Assembly (NCBI RefSeq): GCF_000974765.1 | Contig: NZ_BBWU01000021.1 | Coordinates: forward strand, 62,001-126,000 | Length of the DNA: 64,000 nucleotides | Source of the DNA: Sphingomonas changbaiensis NBRC 104936 | GTDB taxonomy: Bacteria; Pseudomonadota; Alphaproteobacteria; Sphingomonadales; Sphingomonadaceae | Direction: 5' to 3' | Notes under the pieces: generated by a model | Databases searched by the model: none | The model's input: only the letters and a program-made list of their open reading frames with translations | What the model was told of the DNA's origin: nothing | Made by a program: the position numbers and the translations under genes | Shown: positions 33,646 through 41,844 of the stretch, one piece after another | Layout: each line of letters starts with the position of its first letter | Position numbering within the stretch: the first letter of the stretch is position 1

Positions 33646-34104
33646 ATGAACGGACTTCTGTCCGCGATCCTGCTCGCCGCATCCGCCCAGACACCGCCGC
33701 TCGCACCGCAAGCGAGCACGGTCGTCGAACCTGTCCTCCCGCCCGCGACCGTGGTCAAGCAGGTGGCACCGGACGCCTTCACGGTCACGAACATCCCCGG
33801 CCTGGCCGTCGCCAAGCGCGTCGAGATTCAACGCTTTTCGGACTATGACCTGAACCATGACGGCTCTTACGGCCCGATGGAGTTTGCCCAGGCGGCCTAT
33901 TTCCTTGCGACCGGCGATCCGGTGCCCGGCACCACAGCCATCCCTCGCCCCGGCCAGTATCTGCCGCACCTCGCCTACGCCCATATGAACCCGAAGTTCG
34001 CCGCAGCGCTGCTGAATGCGACGTCCGACGAGTTCACCGCGATCGACAGCAATCACGACTGGCGGGTCACGCCGGCGGAACTGGACCGATACGCGCGGGG
34101 CTGA
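33646..34104 (+). CDS. Secreted EF-hand protein
   Basis: A 152-residue protein with a short signal peptide (MNGLLSAILLAASAQ). Two EF-hand loops are readable: DLNHDGSYGPME with all canonical ligands, and DSNHDWRVTPAE, in which the usual Gly at position 6 is Trp. It should bind calcium outside the cytoplasm. ATG 33646 follows AAGGAG. It is 12 bp upstream of a lipoprotein gene, and an FNR-type box precedes the pair. Exact function unknown. Confidence 0.82.
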   Translation: MNGLLSAILLAASAQTPPLAPQASTVVEPVLPPATVVKQVAPDAFTVTNIPGLAVAKRVEIQRFSDYDLNHDGSYGPMEFAQAAYFLATGDPVPGTTAIPRPGQYLPHLAYAHMNPKFAAALLNATSDEFTAIDSNHDWRVTPAELDRYARG

Positions 34105-34116
34105 GGGAGGTTTGAC

Positions 34117-34818
34117 ATGAAACATGTTCGATTGGCCCTGACGTCGCTCGTTGCCACCGCCGCGCTCTGCGGCTGCAGCGAGGCGAACAAGGCTGCGGCA
34201 GCGCCTTCACCGGCGCCGACCGGCAATGCGCAGGCGACCCGGCTGGCGAACTCCGCCAACAACAGCTGGATCACCCTCAATGGCCGCGTGGTCTCGACCA
34301 CGCCCACCAGCTTCGATCTCGATTACGGCTCGGGCCGTGTCACGGTCGAAATGGACGATTGGGACTGGTTCCAGGAAGGCCGCGCCCTGAAACCCGGCGA
34401 CCGGGTGATGGTCAGCGGCAAGATCGACAACGATCTGTTCGAAAAGAAGAAGATCGAAGCCGCGAGCGTCTATGTGAAAAATCTGGGCACCCACTTCTTC
34501 GCCAATCCCAACGACGAAGAGGATCTTGCGCGGACCACGATCGTGATCCCGAACGAGCAGGCCTTTGTGGGCGCATCCGGCGTCGTGACCGAAAAGGAAG
34601 GCACCGAATTCCAGATCGGCGGCCCGACCGGCGTCCGCGTCGACACCGCAAAGATGGCCGATCATCCGCTCGACAACAAAGGGCTGGTGCAAGTGAAGGT
34701 CGGCGATCGGGTTCAGGCCTGGGGCGACTTCAATGCCGATCCCGACGAACGGCCGGAGATCATGGCCAAGGGCCTGATCGTGCTGAGCCAGGATCGCGCC
34801 AAGACCGCACCGGGCTAA
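34117..34818 (+). CDS. Lipoprotein with OB-fold-like repeats
   Basis: A 233-residue lipoprotein: the signal peptide ends in the lipobox LCGC, followed by a Pro/Ala linker. Two similar beta-rich units follow, ITLNGRVVSTTPTSFDLDYG...GDRVMVSGKID and VGASGVVTEKEGTEFQIGG...GDRVQAWGDFN, like small nucleic-acid- or ligand-binding barrels. It begins 12 bp after the EF-hand gene, so the two are probably co-expressed. The TAA stop overlaps the stop of the convergent creatininase gene (CTAA). Function unknown. Confidence 0.78.
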   Translation: MKHVRLALTSLVATAALCGCSEANKAAAAPSPAPTGNAQATRLANSANNSWITLNGRVVSTTPTSFDLDYGSGRVTVEMDDWDWFQEGRALKPGDRVMVSGKIDNDLFEKKKIEAASVYVKNLGTHFFANPNDEEDLARTTIVIPNEQAFVGASGVVTEKEGTEFQIGGPTGVRVDTAKMADHPLDNKGLVQVKVGDRVQAWGDFNADPDERPEIMAKGLIVLSQDRAKTAPG

Positions 34819-35567
34819 GGCCCCTTCAGACGGGCCAGCACGAGGTCGGAAAGGGCCGCGGCCATGGCGGCAAAGCTCTGCTCGCCTTCGGCCGGGCTGG
34901 CCCGGCTCGGGCTGCCGAAATAAGCGTCCGGCCCACCGGCTTCGGCGAAGGTCGTTGCACCCCGGGCGAAAGCCTCGACGAGGCTTGAGGGGTTGTCGGG
35001 AAGCGCCGCCCCGGACGGCCGGTCGACCAGATCGGCGCGGTCGGCGAGCACCAGGCTGGTTTCGAACTGACCCGCGTGGCAGGCGCCGGACTGGAATTCG
35101 TCGGTGAGCGTCGTCGCCAGTGCGCGGCGCGTGAAATCCGGGAACGCGACCGGCAATCCAAGTTCTTCAATCTCCGCCGCTGCCGCGCGCAGCATCGTGA
35201 CGTTGGCCGGGTCGAAATGACTGTTGGCGAACGCGAGGCAGGCAAACCCCTGGTCCTTCAACGCGCGAGCGATATCGATCAGCACGGCCTTGGCCGTCGT
35301 CGCGCCGATCGAGATCGTGCCGGCGAACTCTGACGCATAGCCTGCCGGCGCATAGGCGATGGGCGGCAACACGAAGGCGTGGACGCCTTGCGCGTTCAGC
35401 ATCGCCGCCGCGCGCGTGGCCATGCCGTCGCTGATCACGACATCCGTGCAGAGCGGGAGATGCGGACCGTGCGCTTCCACCGCGCCCAGCGGCAGGATTG
35501 CGGCAACCGGTCCGCCGCTTGCGAGCGCATCGCGCACGGTGGTCCAGGGTCGTTCGCCCAGATTCAT
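34815..35567 (-). CDS. Creatininase-family hydrolase at the end of the anthranilate-type operon
   Basis: A 250-residue member of the creatininase metal-hydrolase family. The metal ligands appear in LPLGAVEAHGPHLPLCTDVV (Glu, His, Asp) with FANSHFDPANV and the later DEFQSGACHAGQFETSL. Family members open cyclic amides or act on formamide-type substrates. It is the last gene of a seven-gene unit and overlaps the ligase stop (ATGA). Here it might hydrolyse a ring or amide formed during 2-aminobenzoyl-CoA breakdown; that is inference. Confidence 0.8.
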   Translation of the reverse strand: MNLGERPWTTVRDALASGGPVAAILPLGAVEAHGPHLPLCTDVVISDGMATRAAAMLNAQGVHAFVLPPIAYAPAGYASEFAGTISIGATTAKAVLIDIARALKDQGFACLAFANSHFDPANVTMLRAAAAEIEELGLPVAFPDFTRRALATTLTDEFQSGACHAGQFETSLVLADRADLVDRPSGAALPDNPSSLVEAFARGATTFAEAGGPDAYFGSPSRASPAEGEQSFAAMAAALSDLVLARLKGP

Positions 35568-37078
35568 GCGAAACGCGCCCTCAGCGCCTTGCGGTCGAGC
35601 TTGTCACGATCGTTGCGGGGCAGCGCCGCCTCGGCGAAGATCACTTCGCGGGGCGCCTTGTAATGGACCAGCCGCTCTCGCGCGAAGGCGATCAGCTCTT
35701 GCGCCAGCTCCGGCGATGCCGTGGCCCCGGCGCGCGGAAAGACGATCGCGACCGGCTTCTCCAGCCCCGCGCCATCCTTCTTCCCCGTCACGCAGCACTC
35801 GCCGACCGCCTGGTGCTGGGCGAGCACGTTCTCCACCTCGATCGGGCTCACATAGATGCCGCCGCTCTTGATCAGGTCGTCACCCCGGCCCTCATAATAC
35901 CAATAGCCGTCTTCATCCTGCCGGAATTTGTCGCCGCTGACGATCCAGCCGCCGCGCAAATGCTCGACCGATTTGGCATAGTCGGCATGATAGCAGAGCG
36001 CTGCCGATGCCCCCTTCAGCCACAGGGTGCCGACATCCCCTTTCGCCACCTCCCCGCCCTCGTCGTCAAGCAGCCGCGCCTGATAGCCGGGCACCAGCCT
36101 GCCCAGGCTGCCGGGCCGGATGTCGTCGGGGTGATTGCTGATGTAGATATGAAAGCTCTCGGCGCTGCCGATACCGTCGATGATCGGGACGCCGAATGCC
36201 CGGTCCCAGCGCGCGTGAAGTTCCTTGGGCAGCGCCTCCCCTGCGCTCCACATGAAGCGGAGGCTGGAGAGATCGGCCGGACGCCCGCTTTCCAGCATCT
36301 TGTGAATGAGGGTCGGCACGCTGGTGAACACGGTCGGCCGGTGCTTTTCGATCAGGTCGAACAGCTGCTCCGCGCTCGGCTGCTCGCGGAACAGCACGGT
36401 GGTCGCGCCGACCGCGAACGGGAACATAAGGTTGGTGCCCGTCGCATAGCCGAAATAAAGCCGCGCGCCGGAGATGGTCACGTCATCCTCGCGCATGCCG
36501 ATGAAGCGTTTGGCATAGACTTCGGTATTGAAGGGGAAGTGCGCGTGCGTATGGACCGCGCCCTTGCTCTTGCCGGTCGAGCCGCTGGTGAACAGCCACA
36601 CCGCCGGATCGTCCCTGCGCGTCGGCCAGGGCTCGGCATCGGGCGCGACGGGGCCGGCGAGCCAGGCGCCGAAATCGGCAATCATGTTGCGTCCGTGCCG
36701 CGACCGCTTCGCCGCCGCACCGAACGCCTCCGCGCTCGCCGCGTCGACGAACGCGAACTGCGGCTTCACATAATCGAGGTAATAGGAATAATCTGCCTCG
36801 GGCAGCAGCGGGTTGATCTGGGTGACCACCGCGCCCGCCTTGATCGCGCCGAACCAGGTATAGGCGAACTCCGGGCAATCGCGCATGCAGACCAACACGC
36901 GCTGTTCGGGCAGCAACCCTTCCGTGATCAGCCGCCGCGCGACGCGGTCCACCTTCTGGCGTAGCTCGGCATAGGAAATCCCCTGGTCCTCGAAGAGCAT
37001 CGCAGTCTTGTCCGGGGCGCCTGCGGCCAGGAACCAGTCGGCCATGTTGAAGTCGTCTGGACAGACGGGATCATCCAT
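35564..37078 (-). CDS. abmG: Aryl-CoA ligase, probable 2-aminobenzoate-CoA ligase
   Basis: A 504-residue adenylate-forming ligase of the benzoate-CoA ligase family. It has the P-loop LFTSGSTGKSKGAVHTH, the A5 motif GIGSAESFHIYISN, A7/A8 SGDKFRQDEDGYWYYEGRGDDLIKSGG and the catalytic Lys in PRNDRDKLDRKALR. ESFHIYISN is the benzoate-CoA-ligase type substrate-pocket sequence. Context with the monooxygenase/reductase fusion directly upstream points to anthranilate as substrate; benzoate or another aminobenzoate cannot be excluded. I chose ATG 37078 (MDDPVCPDDFNMADW), which overlaps the upstream gene by 8 bases. Confidence 0.85.
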   Translation of the reverse strand: MDDPVCPDDFNMADWFLAAGAPDKTAMLFEDQGISYAELRQKVDRVARRLITEGLLPEQRVLVCMRDCPEFAYTWFGAIKAGAVVTQINPLLPEADYSYYLDYVKPQFAFVDAASAEAFGAAAKRSRHGRNMIADFGAWLAGPVAPDAEPWPTRRDDPAVWLFTSGSTGKSKGAVHTHAHFPFNTEVYAKRFIGMREDDVTISGARLYFGYATGTNLMFPFAVGATTVLFREQPSAEQLFDLIEKHRPTVFTSVPTLIHKMLESGRPADLSSLRFMWSAGEALPKELHARWDRAFGVPIIDGIGSAESFHIYISNHPDDIRPGSLGRLVPGYQARLLDDEGGEVAKGDVGTLWLKGASAALCYHADYAKSVEHLRGGWIVSGDKFRQDEDGYWYYEGRGDDLIKSGGIYVSPIEVENVLAQHQAVGECCVTGKKDGAGLEKPVAIVFPRAGATASPELAQELIAFARERLVHYKAPREVIFAEAALPRNDRDKLDRKALRARFA

Positions 37079-39437
37079 GCACCTGCTCCGCATGCTGGTA
37101 GTGGCGGCGATTGGGCCGCGCGCGGGCGTTCAGCTCGGCCTGCTTCTCGTTCGCTTTCTCTGCCTCGCGATACAGCTGATATTCGCCGGAACGCAGCTGC
37201 ACCGGCCAGTCGAGCGGCACGCCGCACGCGGTCCTGACCCCGTAATGCCCCGCCGCCTGCCGGGCGAAGAACGGGTTGTTCAGCATCGGCCGCGCGAGCG
37301 CGCACAGGTCGGCCCGGCCGGCGGCGACGATCGCGTTGATCTGCTCGGGCAGCGTGATGTCGCCGACGGCGATCGTCGGGATATCCGCAGTCAGGCGAAT
37401 GAACTCTGCGAACGGCGTCTGCCACATCCGGCCATAGACCGGCTTCTGCCAGGGCACCGTCTGGCCGGACGAGGCGTGGATGATATCGACGCCCGCCGCC
37501 TTGAACGCTTTCGCAATCGTCGCGAGATCGTCGAGGCACAGGCCGCCCTCGGCCCAGTCGCTGCACGACAGGCGCACGGACATCGGCCGATCCTGAGGCC
37601 ACGCCTCCCGCATCGCCATGAACACTTCGAGCGGGAAGCGCGCGCGGTTGAGCGCGCTGCCGCCATAGTCGTCGGTGCGCCGGTTGGTGAGCGGCGACAG
37701 GAAGCTCGCCAGCAGATAGCCGTGCGCCGCGTGCAGCTCGATCATGTCGAACCCCGCGCGCGCGCCGCGCCGGGCAGAGGCGACGAAGCTGTCGCGAATA
37801 TCGTGCATCGTCGCGCGGTCGAGTTCGATCGGGACCTGCGACGCGTTGTCGAAATAGGGAAGCGGAGACGCCGACCAGACCGGCCAATTGCCTTTTGCCA
37901 TCGGCACATTCTCGCCCAGCTCCGGCACATTGGTCGAGCCCTTGCGGCCGGCGTGGCCGAGTTGGAGCGCGACCTTGGCGGGGGTCGTCGCATGGATGAA
38001 ATCGACCAGCCGCGCCCAGTCGGCTTCCTGTTCGTCATTCCACAAGCCAGTGCAGGCGGTCGTGATCCGTGCGTCGGGCGTGGGGCACGTCATCTCGGTG
38101 AAGATCAGCCCCGCCCCGCCCAGCGCCCGCGCGGTATAATGGCTGAAGTGCCAGGGCGTCAGATCGCCGTCGATCGCGCTGTATTGGGCCATCGGCGCCA
38201 TCACGATCCGGTTGGGCAAAGTCAGCCCGCGCAGATCGAAGGGCGTGAACATCGGCGTCGGCCGGTCGGACGTGTCGCGGCCGGTCCGGCGTTCGTAGCG
38301 GGCGTAGAATTCGTCCTCGACGTGGGCGAGGAACACCGGATCGCGCAAGGCGATATTGTCCCAGGTCAGCGCCTTGGCCCGCGACATCAACGAGAAGGCG
38401 AACTGATAGCGCGGCTTCTCCCAATGAAGCGGCATGTCCTCGAACCAGCGCAGCGACACCTGGGCATTGTGCTGGGTGATCTCGACCGGGGTACGCCTAG
38501 CCTTCTCGTAAGCCTTCTCCACGGCCTCGAGATCGTCACCATGCGCCACGACCGCATCCGACAGCGCCGCCGCGCATTCCATGGCGAGCTTGGTGCCGGA
38601 GCCGATCGACCAGTGCGCAGTCGCTTTGGCGTCGCCCAGCAGCATCAGCTTGCCCTGCCGCCATGACGAGCAGCTGATCGTCTGGAAACTGCGCCAGATC
38701 GAGCGGTTCGTGATGAAGCGGTGGCCCTGCAGCGGCCCGGCGAAGATCGCCTCCAGCGCTCGCGCGCTTTCCTCTTCGCCCATGCCGTCGAAGCCGTGCG
38801 CGGCCCAGCTCTCGGGCGTGGTTTCGATCACCCAGGTCGAATGGCCGGCCTCATACTGATAGGTATGCGCGCAGAAATGGCCCCGGTCCGTCTTCACGAA
38901 GAAGAAGGTGAAGGCATCCAGCGGACGCGCGGAGCCGAGCCAGCAGAATTTGTTGCGCGTCTCGACCGCGCGCACGCCGAACGCGTCCGCATGGGCAGCG
39001 CGGACCGGGCTGTTCACCCCTTCCGCGGCCACAACCAGGTCGCAATCGGCAAAGCGGGTCTCGACCTCGCCCGGATCGACATGGGTCGAGAAATGCAGCC
39101 CGACGCCAAGTTCGGCGCAGCGTCCTTGCAACAGGCTCAGCAACGTTTGGCGCGAGCAGCCGGCAAAGCCGTTGCCGCCGACGACAGTACGGTCGCCGTC
39201 ATGCTCGATGACGATATCGTCCCAATAGGCGAAGCTGGACCGGATCGCGTCGTAGGAATCCGGATCGGCCGACAGGAACTCGTCCAGCGTCTCGTCGGAA
39301 AAGACGACGCCGAAACCGAACGTGTCGTCGGCGCGGTTCTGTTCGTAGACGTCGATCGTGCAATCGGGCAGCCGCTTCTTCGTCAGCAGCGCGAAATAGA
39401 GCCCACCGGGCCCGCCACCGATCACTGCGATCTTCAC
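37071..39437 (-). CDS. abmA: 2-Aminobenzoyl-CoA monooxygenase/reductase (FAD monooxygenase fused to old-yellow-enzyme)
   Basis: A 788-residue two-domain flavoenzyme. The N-terminal half is an aromatic-ring FAD monooxygenase (KIAVIGGGPGGLYFALL; later LMLLGDAKATAHWSIGSGT). From about residue 410 the second half is an NADH:flavin oxidoreductase (TLPNRIVMAPMAQYSA, ELHAAHGYLLASFLSP, NRRTDDYGG). This exact fusion is the 2-aminobenzoyl-CoA monooxygenase/reductase known from Aromatoleum (Azoarcus) evansii, which hydroxylates and then reduces the ring of 2-aminobenzoyl-CoA. Databases often call it 'bifunctional salicylyl-CoA 5-hydroxylase/oxidoreductase'. The GTG start overlaps the ridA-like stop (GTGA). 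Confidence 0.88.
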   Translation of the reverse strand: MKIAVIGGGPGGLYFALLTKKRLPDCTIDVYEQNRADDTFGFGVVFSDETLDEFLSADPDSYDAIRSSFAYWDDIVIEHDGDRTVVGGNGFAGCSRQTLLSLLQGRCAELGVGLHFSTHVDPGEVETRFADCDLVVAAEGVNSPVRAAHADAFGVRAVETRNKFCWLGSARPLDAFTFFFVKTDRGHFCAHTYQYEAGHSTWVIETTPESWAAHGFDGMGEEESARALEAIFAGPLQGHRFITNRSIWRSFQTISCSSWRQGKLMLLGDAKATAHWSIGSGTKLAMECAAALSDAVVAHGDDLEAVEKAYEKARRTPVEITQHNAQVSLRWFEDMPLHWEKPRYQFAFSLMSRAKALTWDNIALRDPVFLAHVEDEFYARYERRTGRDTSDRPTPMFTPFDLRGLTLPNRIVMAPMAQYSAIDGDLTPWHFSHYTARALGGAGLIFTEMTCPTPDARITTACTGLWNDEQEADWARLVDFIHATTPAKVALQLGHAGRKGSTNVPELGENVPMAKGNWPVWSASPLPYFDNASQVPIELDRATMHDIRDSFVASARRGARAGFDMIELHAAHGYLLASFLSPLTNRRTDDYGGSALNRARFPLEVFMAMREAWPQDRPMSVRLSCSDWAEGGLCLDDLATIAKAFKAAGVDIIHASSGQTVPWQKPVYGRMWQTPFAEFIRLTADIPTIAVGDITLPEQINAIVAAGRADLCALARPMLNNPFFARQAAGHYGVRTACGVPLDWPVQLRSGEYQLYREAEKANEKQAELNARARPNRRHYQHAEQVHG

Positions 39438-39826
39438 GGCACCACCGCCGTCGTTTCGATCTCGACCCGGGCGGCGTCCTCGACCAGCCCGGAGACCTCG
39501 ACCACCGCCATGCAGGGGAACACCTTCCCCAGCACCTCGCGCCACGCCTCGCCGATCGCCGCGCGGCTGGCGAGATATTCGCGCTTGTCGGTCACGTAGC
39601 AGGTCATGCGCACGATATCGGTGGGCTCGGCGCCGCCTTCGGTCAGGATCGCGCGCGTATTGAGCAAGGCCTGACGGAACTGGCCGGCGAGGTCTGCATG
39701 CTCGAACTCTTCGTTTGCGTTCCAGCCGATTACGCCGGCGGTGAACACCATCCGCCCGCTCGCGGCGATCCCGTTCGCATAGCCTTTGGGGCGCGGCCAG
39801 CCGGACGGTTGAAGCACCTCGCGCAT
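39434..39826 (-). CDS. RidA-family (YjgF/YER057c) protein
   Basis: A 130-residue RidA-fold protein, starting MREVLQPSGWPRPKGYANGI with the typical FTAGVIGWNANEEF, DIVRMTCYVTDKREYL and FPCMAVVEVSGLVEDAARVEIE. RidA proteins hydrolyse imines and enamines. The product of the neighbouring fused flavoenzyme is an enamine-like 2-amino-5-oxocyclohexenyl-CoA, so a deaminating role is attractive but unproven. The usual RidA Arg that binds the substrate carboxylate is not obvious (…GLVEDAARVEIET), so this may be a subfamily with another substrate. ATG 39826 lies two bases after the hydratase stop. Confidence 0.85.
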   Translation of the reverse strand: MREVLQPSGWPRPKGYANGIAASGRMVFTAGVIGWNANEEFEHADLAGQFRQALLNTRAILTEGGAEPTDIVRMTCYVTDKREYLASRAAIGEAWREVLGKVFPCMAVVEVSGLVEDAARVEIETTAVVP

Positions 39827-39828
39827 GC

Positions 39829-40638
39829 TCAATCCCCCTCGAACACCGGCTTCTCTTTCGCGACGAACGCGTTGTAGGCCCGCTCGAAATCCCTGGTCTG
39901 CATGCAGATCGCCTGCGCCTGGGCCTCCGCCTCGATCGCCGTCTCCAGGCTCATATTCCATTCCATGTTGAGCTGGTTCTTGGTCATGCCGTTCGCGAAG
40001 CTGGGGCCCGTCGCGATCCGGCGTGCCGCCTCCATCGCGTGCTCATCCAGCCGATCGGCGGGCACCACCTCGTTGAACCAGCCCCACGCCTTTCCTTCCT
40101 CTGCGCTGAAGCTGCGGCCGAAGAACAGCAGCTCGCTCGCCCGGCCGTGACCGATGATCCGCGGCAGCATCGCGCACGCGCCCATGTCGCAGCCGGCCAG
40201 CCCGACGCGATTGAACAGGAAGGCGGTCTTCGCTTCCGGGCTCGCACAGCGAAGATCGGATGCCATCGCGATGATTGCGCCGGCGCCCACGCAAACGCCG
40301 TCGACCGCGGCGACGATCGGCTGCGGGCAGGCGCGCATCGCCTTGACCAGATCGCCGGTCATGCGCGTGAAATCGAGCAGTTCCGGCATCGACATGCGAG
40401 TCAGCGGCCTGATGATCTCGTGCACGTCGCCGCCCGAGCAGAAATTGCCGCCGGTGCTGCCGAACACCACCGCTTTCACGTTTCGCGCATACGCAAGCGC
40501 CCGGAACGCGTCGCGCAACTCTGCATAGGACTCGAAGGTCAGCGGGTTCTTGCGCTCGGGTCGGTCGAGCGTGATCCGGGCGACGCCGGCATCGAAGGAC
40601 CAGCGAAAGTGCTGGGGCGAAAAGCTCTCCGGATTCAT
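39829..40638 (-). CDS. Enoyl-CoA hydratase/isomerase family protein
   Basis: A 269-residue crotonase-fold protein. The oxyanion-hole motifs are [18 protein letters not shown] and [17 protein letters not shown], followed by [18 protein letters not shown], typical of hydratases of CoA-linked aromatic degradation. The start overlaps the MarR stop (ATGA). In this operon it would hydrate or open the reduced ring of the 2-aminobenzoyl-CoA product. Confidence 0.88.
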   Translation of the reverse strand: MNPESFSPQHFRWSFDAGVARITLDRPERKNPLTFESYAELRDAFRALAYARNVKAVVFGSTGGNFCSGGDVHEIIRPLTRMSMPELLDFTRMTGDLVKAMRACPQPIVAAVDGVCVGAGAIIAMASDLRCASPEAKTAFLFNRVGLAGCDMGACAMLPRIIGHGRASELLFFGRSFSAEEGKAWGWFNEVVPADRLDEHAMEAARRIATGPSFANGMTKNQLNMEWNMSLETAIEAEAQAQAICMQTRDFERAYNAFVAKEKPVFEGD

Positions 40639-41084
40639 GCCGCTTCCTTTTCGGTCGGCGGCACGATCCCGGCAAGCAGCCGGCGCAGTGCCGCGATATC
40701 GCTTGAACCCAGGCCCGCAAAGGCGGAGTCGATCCAGCGCCGGTTCTCCGCCGCCATTGCCGCAAATCGAGCGTGGCCCTCGTCGCTCAACCGGAAGATC
40801 GCGACCCGGCCGTCATCGGGATCGCGTGCACGCTCGACCAGCCCGGCCGAGACCAGAGGGGCCGTGACCTGGGTCGTATTGCCTTCGGTCACCCTGAGCC
40901 ACGCGGTCAGTTCGCCCGCGCTCAATCCAGCCTCGCCCGCCCGGTCCAGGGCGGCGAGCACATCAAATCGCGCGATCGACAGCCCGAAGCGCTGCCTCAA
41001 GCGCATGTCGACCCCCTTCTTGATCGCGTTGGCGGTCCCAAGCAGCGCCAGCCAGGCGCGGAGTGCGTCGCGATCATCGCTCAT
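40635..41084 (-). CDS. MarR-family regulator of the anthranilate-type operon
   Basis: A 149-residue MarR-type winged-helix protein: [31 protein letters not shown], the recognition region [32 protein letters not shown] and the C-terminal dimer helices. MarR proteins in aromatic-CoA operons commonly respond to the aryl-CoA ester. It is embedded in the operon (ATGA overlaps on both sides), so it should control its own synthesis, perhaps at the inverted repeat 41819-41834. Confidence 0.88.
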   Translation of the reverse strand: MSDDRDALRAWLALLGTANAIKKGVDMRLRQRFGLSIARFDVLAALDRAGEAGLSAGELTAWLRVTEGNTTQVTAPLVSAGLVERARDPDDGRVAIFRLSDEGHARFAAMAAENRRWIDSAFAGLGSSDIAALRRLLAGIVPPTEKEAA

Positions 41085-41809
41085 GCGGATTCGCCGCCGT
41101 CGATCGGGATGGCTTGCCCGTTCACGCCGGCGGCCGCGTCGCTCGCCAGCCAGAGCGCGGCCGCCGCGACTTCTTCCGGCGCGATCAATCGTCCCATCGG
41201 ATTGGCCTTGGCGAAGGAGGCTTCCGTATCTGTCCTGCCCGTCTTCGCCGTGACCCGGTCCATGGCCTCGCGCAGCATCGGCGTGTCGGTATAGCCGGGG
41301 CAGATCGCATTCGCGGTTACGCCCGTCCTTGCCAGCTCCAGCGCAAGCGAGCGCACCATGCCCAACGCGCCATGCTTGGCTGCCGCATAGGCGCCCGCAT
41401 AGGCATAGCCCTTGATCGCCGCCGTCGAGCCGATCGCGATGAACCGTCCCCAGCCGCGCTCGACCATCGGCGGGATCGCCGCCCGCGCGCACAGCCAGAC
41501 GCTGGTCAGGTTGAGCGCGATCATCTGGTCCCAATCCGCAGGCGCCATCTTCAACAGCGGCGCAGTCACTGCGCCGCCGGCATTGGCGACGAAGACGTCG
41601 ACCGGCGGAACGGATGCGATCGCGCGCTCCACCGCGGCGCCATCGCAGACGTCGAGCTCGACATGCGCAAAGCCGCTTGCTTCCAGCGAAGCACGGTTCC
41701 GTCCGGCCACCCAGACGTCGTGACCGGCATCGGCGAAGCCACGGGCGATCGCGAGTCCGATCCCGCTTCCGCCGCCGGTCACCAGCACGCGTCTGCTCTG
41801 CCCTGCCAT
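41081..41809 (-). CDS. Short-chain dehydrogenase/reductase, probable 3-hydroxyacyl-CoA dehydrogenase
   Basis: A 242-residue classical SDR: cofactor motif VTGGGSGIGLAIARGF, FVANAGGAV, active-site Ser in AIGSTAAIKG, and YAGAYAAAKHG (Tyr-x3-Lys). It is the first gene of the operon and probably oxidises a beta-hydroxyacyl-CoA formed from the ring. ATG 41809 directly begins the Rossmann fold; a longer frame would run into the regulatory region. Confidence 0.87.
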   Translation of the reverse strand: MAGQSRRVLVTGGGSGIGLAIARGFADAGHDVWVAGRNRASLEASGFAHVELDVCDGAAVERAIASVPPVDVFVANAGGAVTAPLLKMAPADWDQMIALNLTSVWLCARAAIPPMVERGWGRFIAIGSTAAIKGYAYAGAYAAAKHGALGMVRSLALELARTGVTANAICPGYTDTPMLREAMDRVTAKTGRTDTEASFAKANPMGRLIAPEEVAAAALWLASDAAAGVNGQAIPIDGGESA

Positions 41810-41818
41810 GCCCGTCAG

Positions 41819-41834
41819 CCTAAGATGTTTTAGG
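41819..41834. promoter_or_regulatory. Inverted repeat, candidate MarR operator
   Basis: CCTAAGATGTTTTAGG is a 5-6-5 inverted repeat located 10 bp upstream of the operon's first start codon and 11 bp before the divergent kinase start. It is AT-rich in a GC-rich background, as MarR operators tend to be. Confidence 0.5.
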
Positions 41835-41844
41835 ATTAAAGCAA

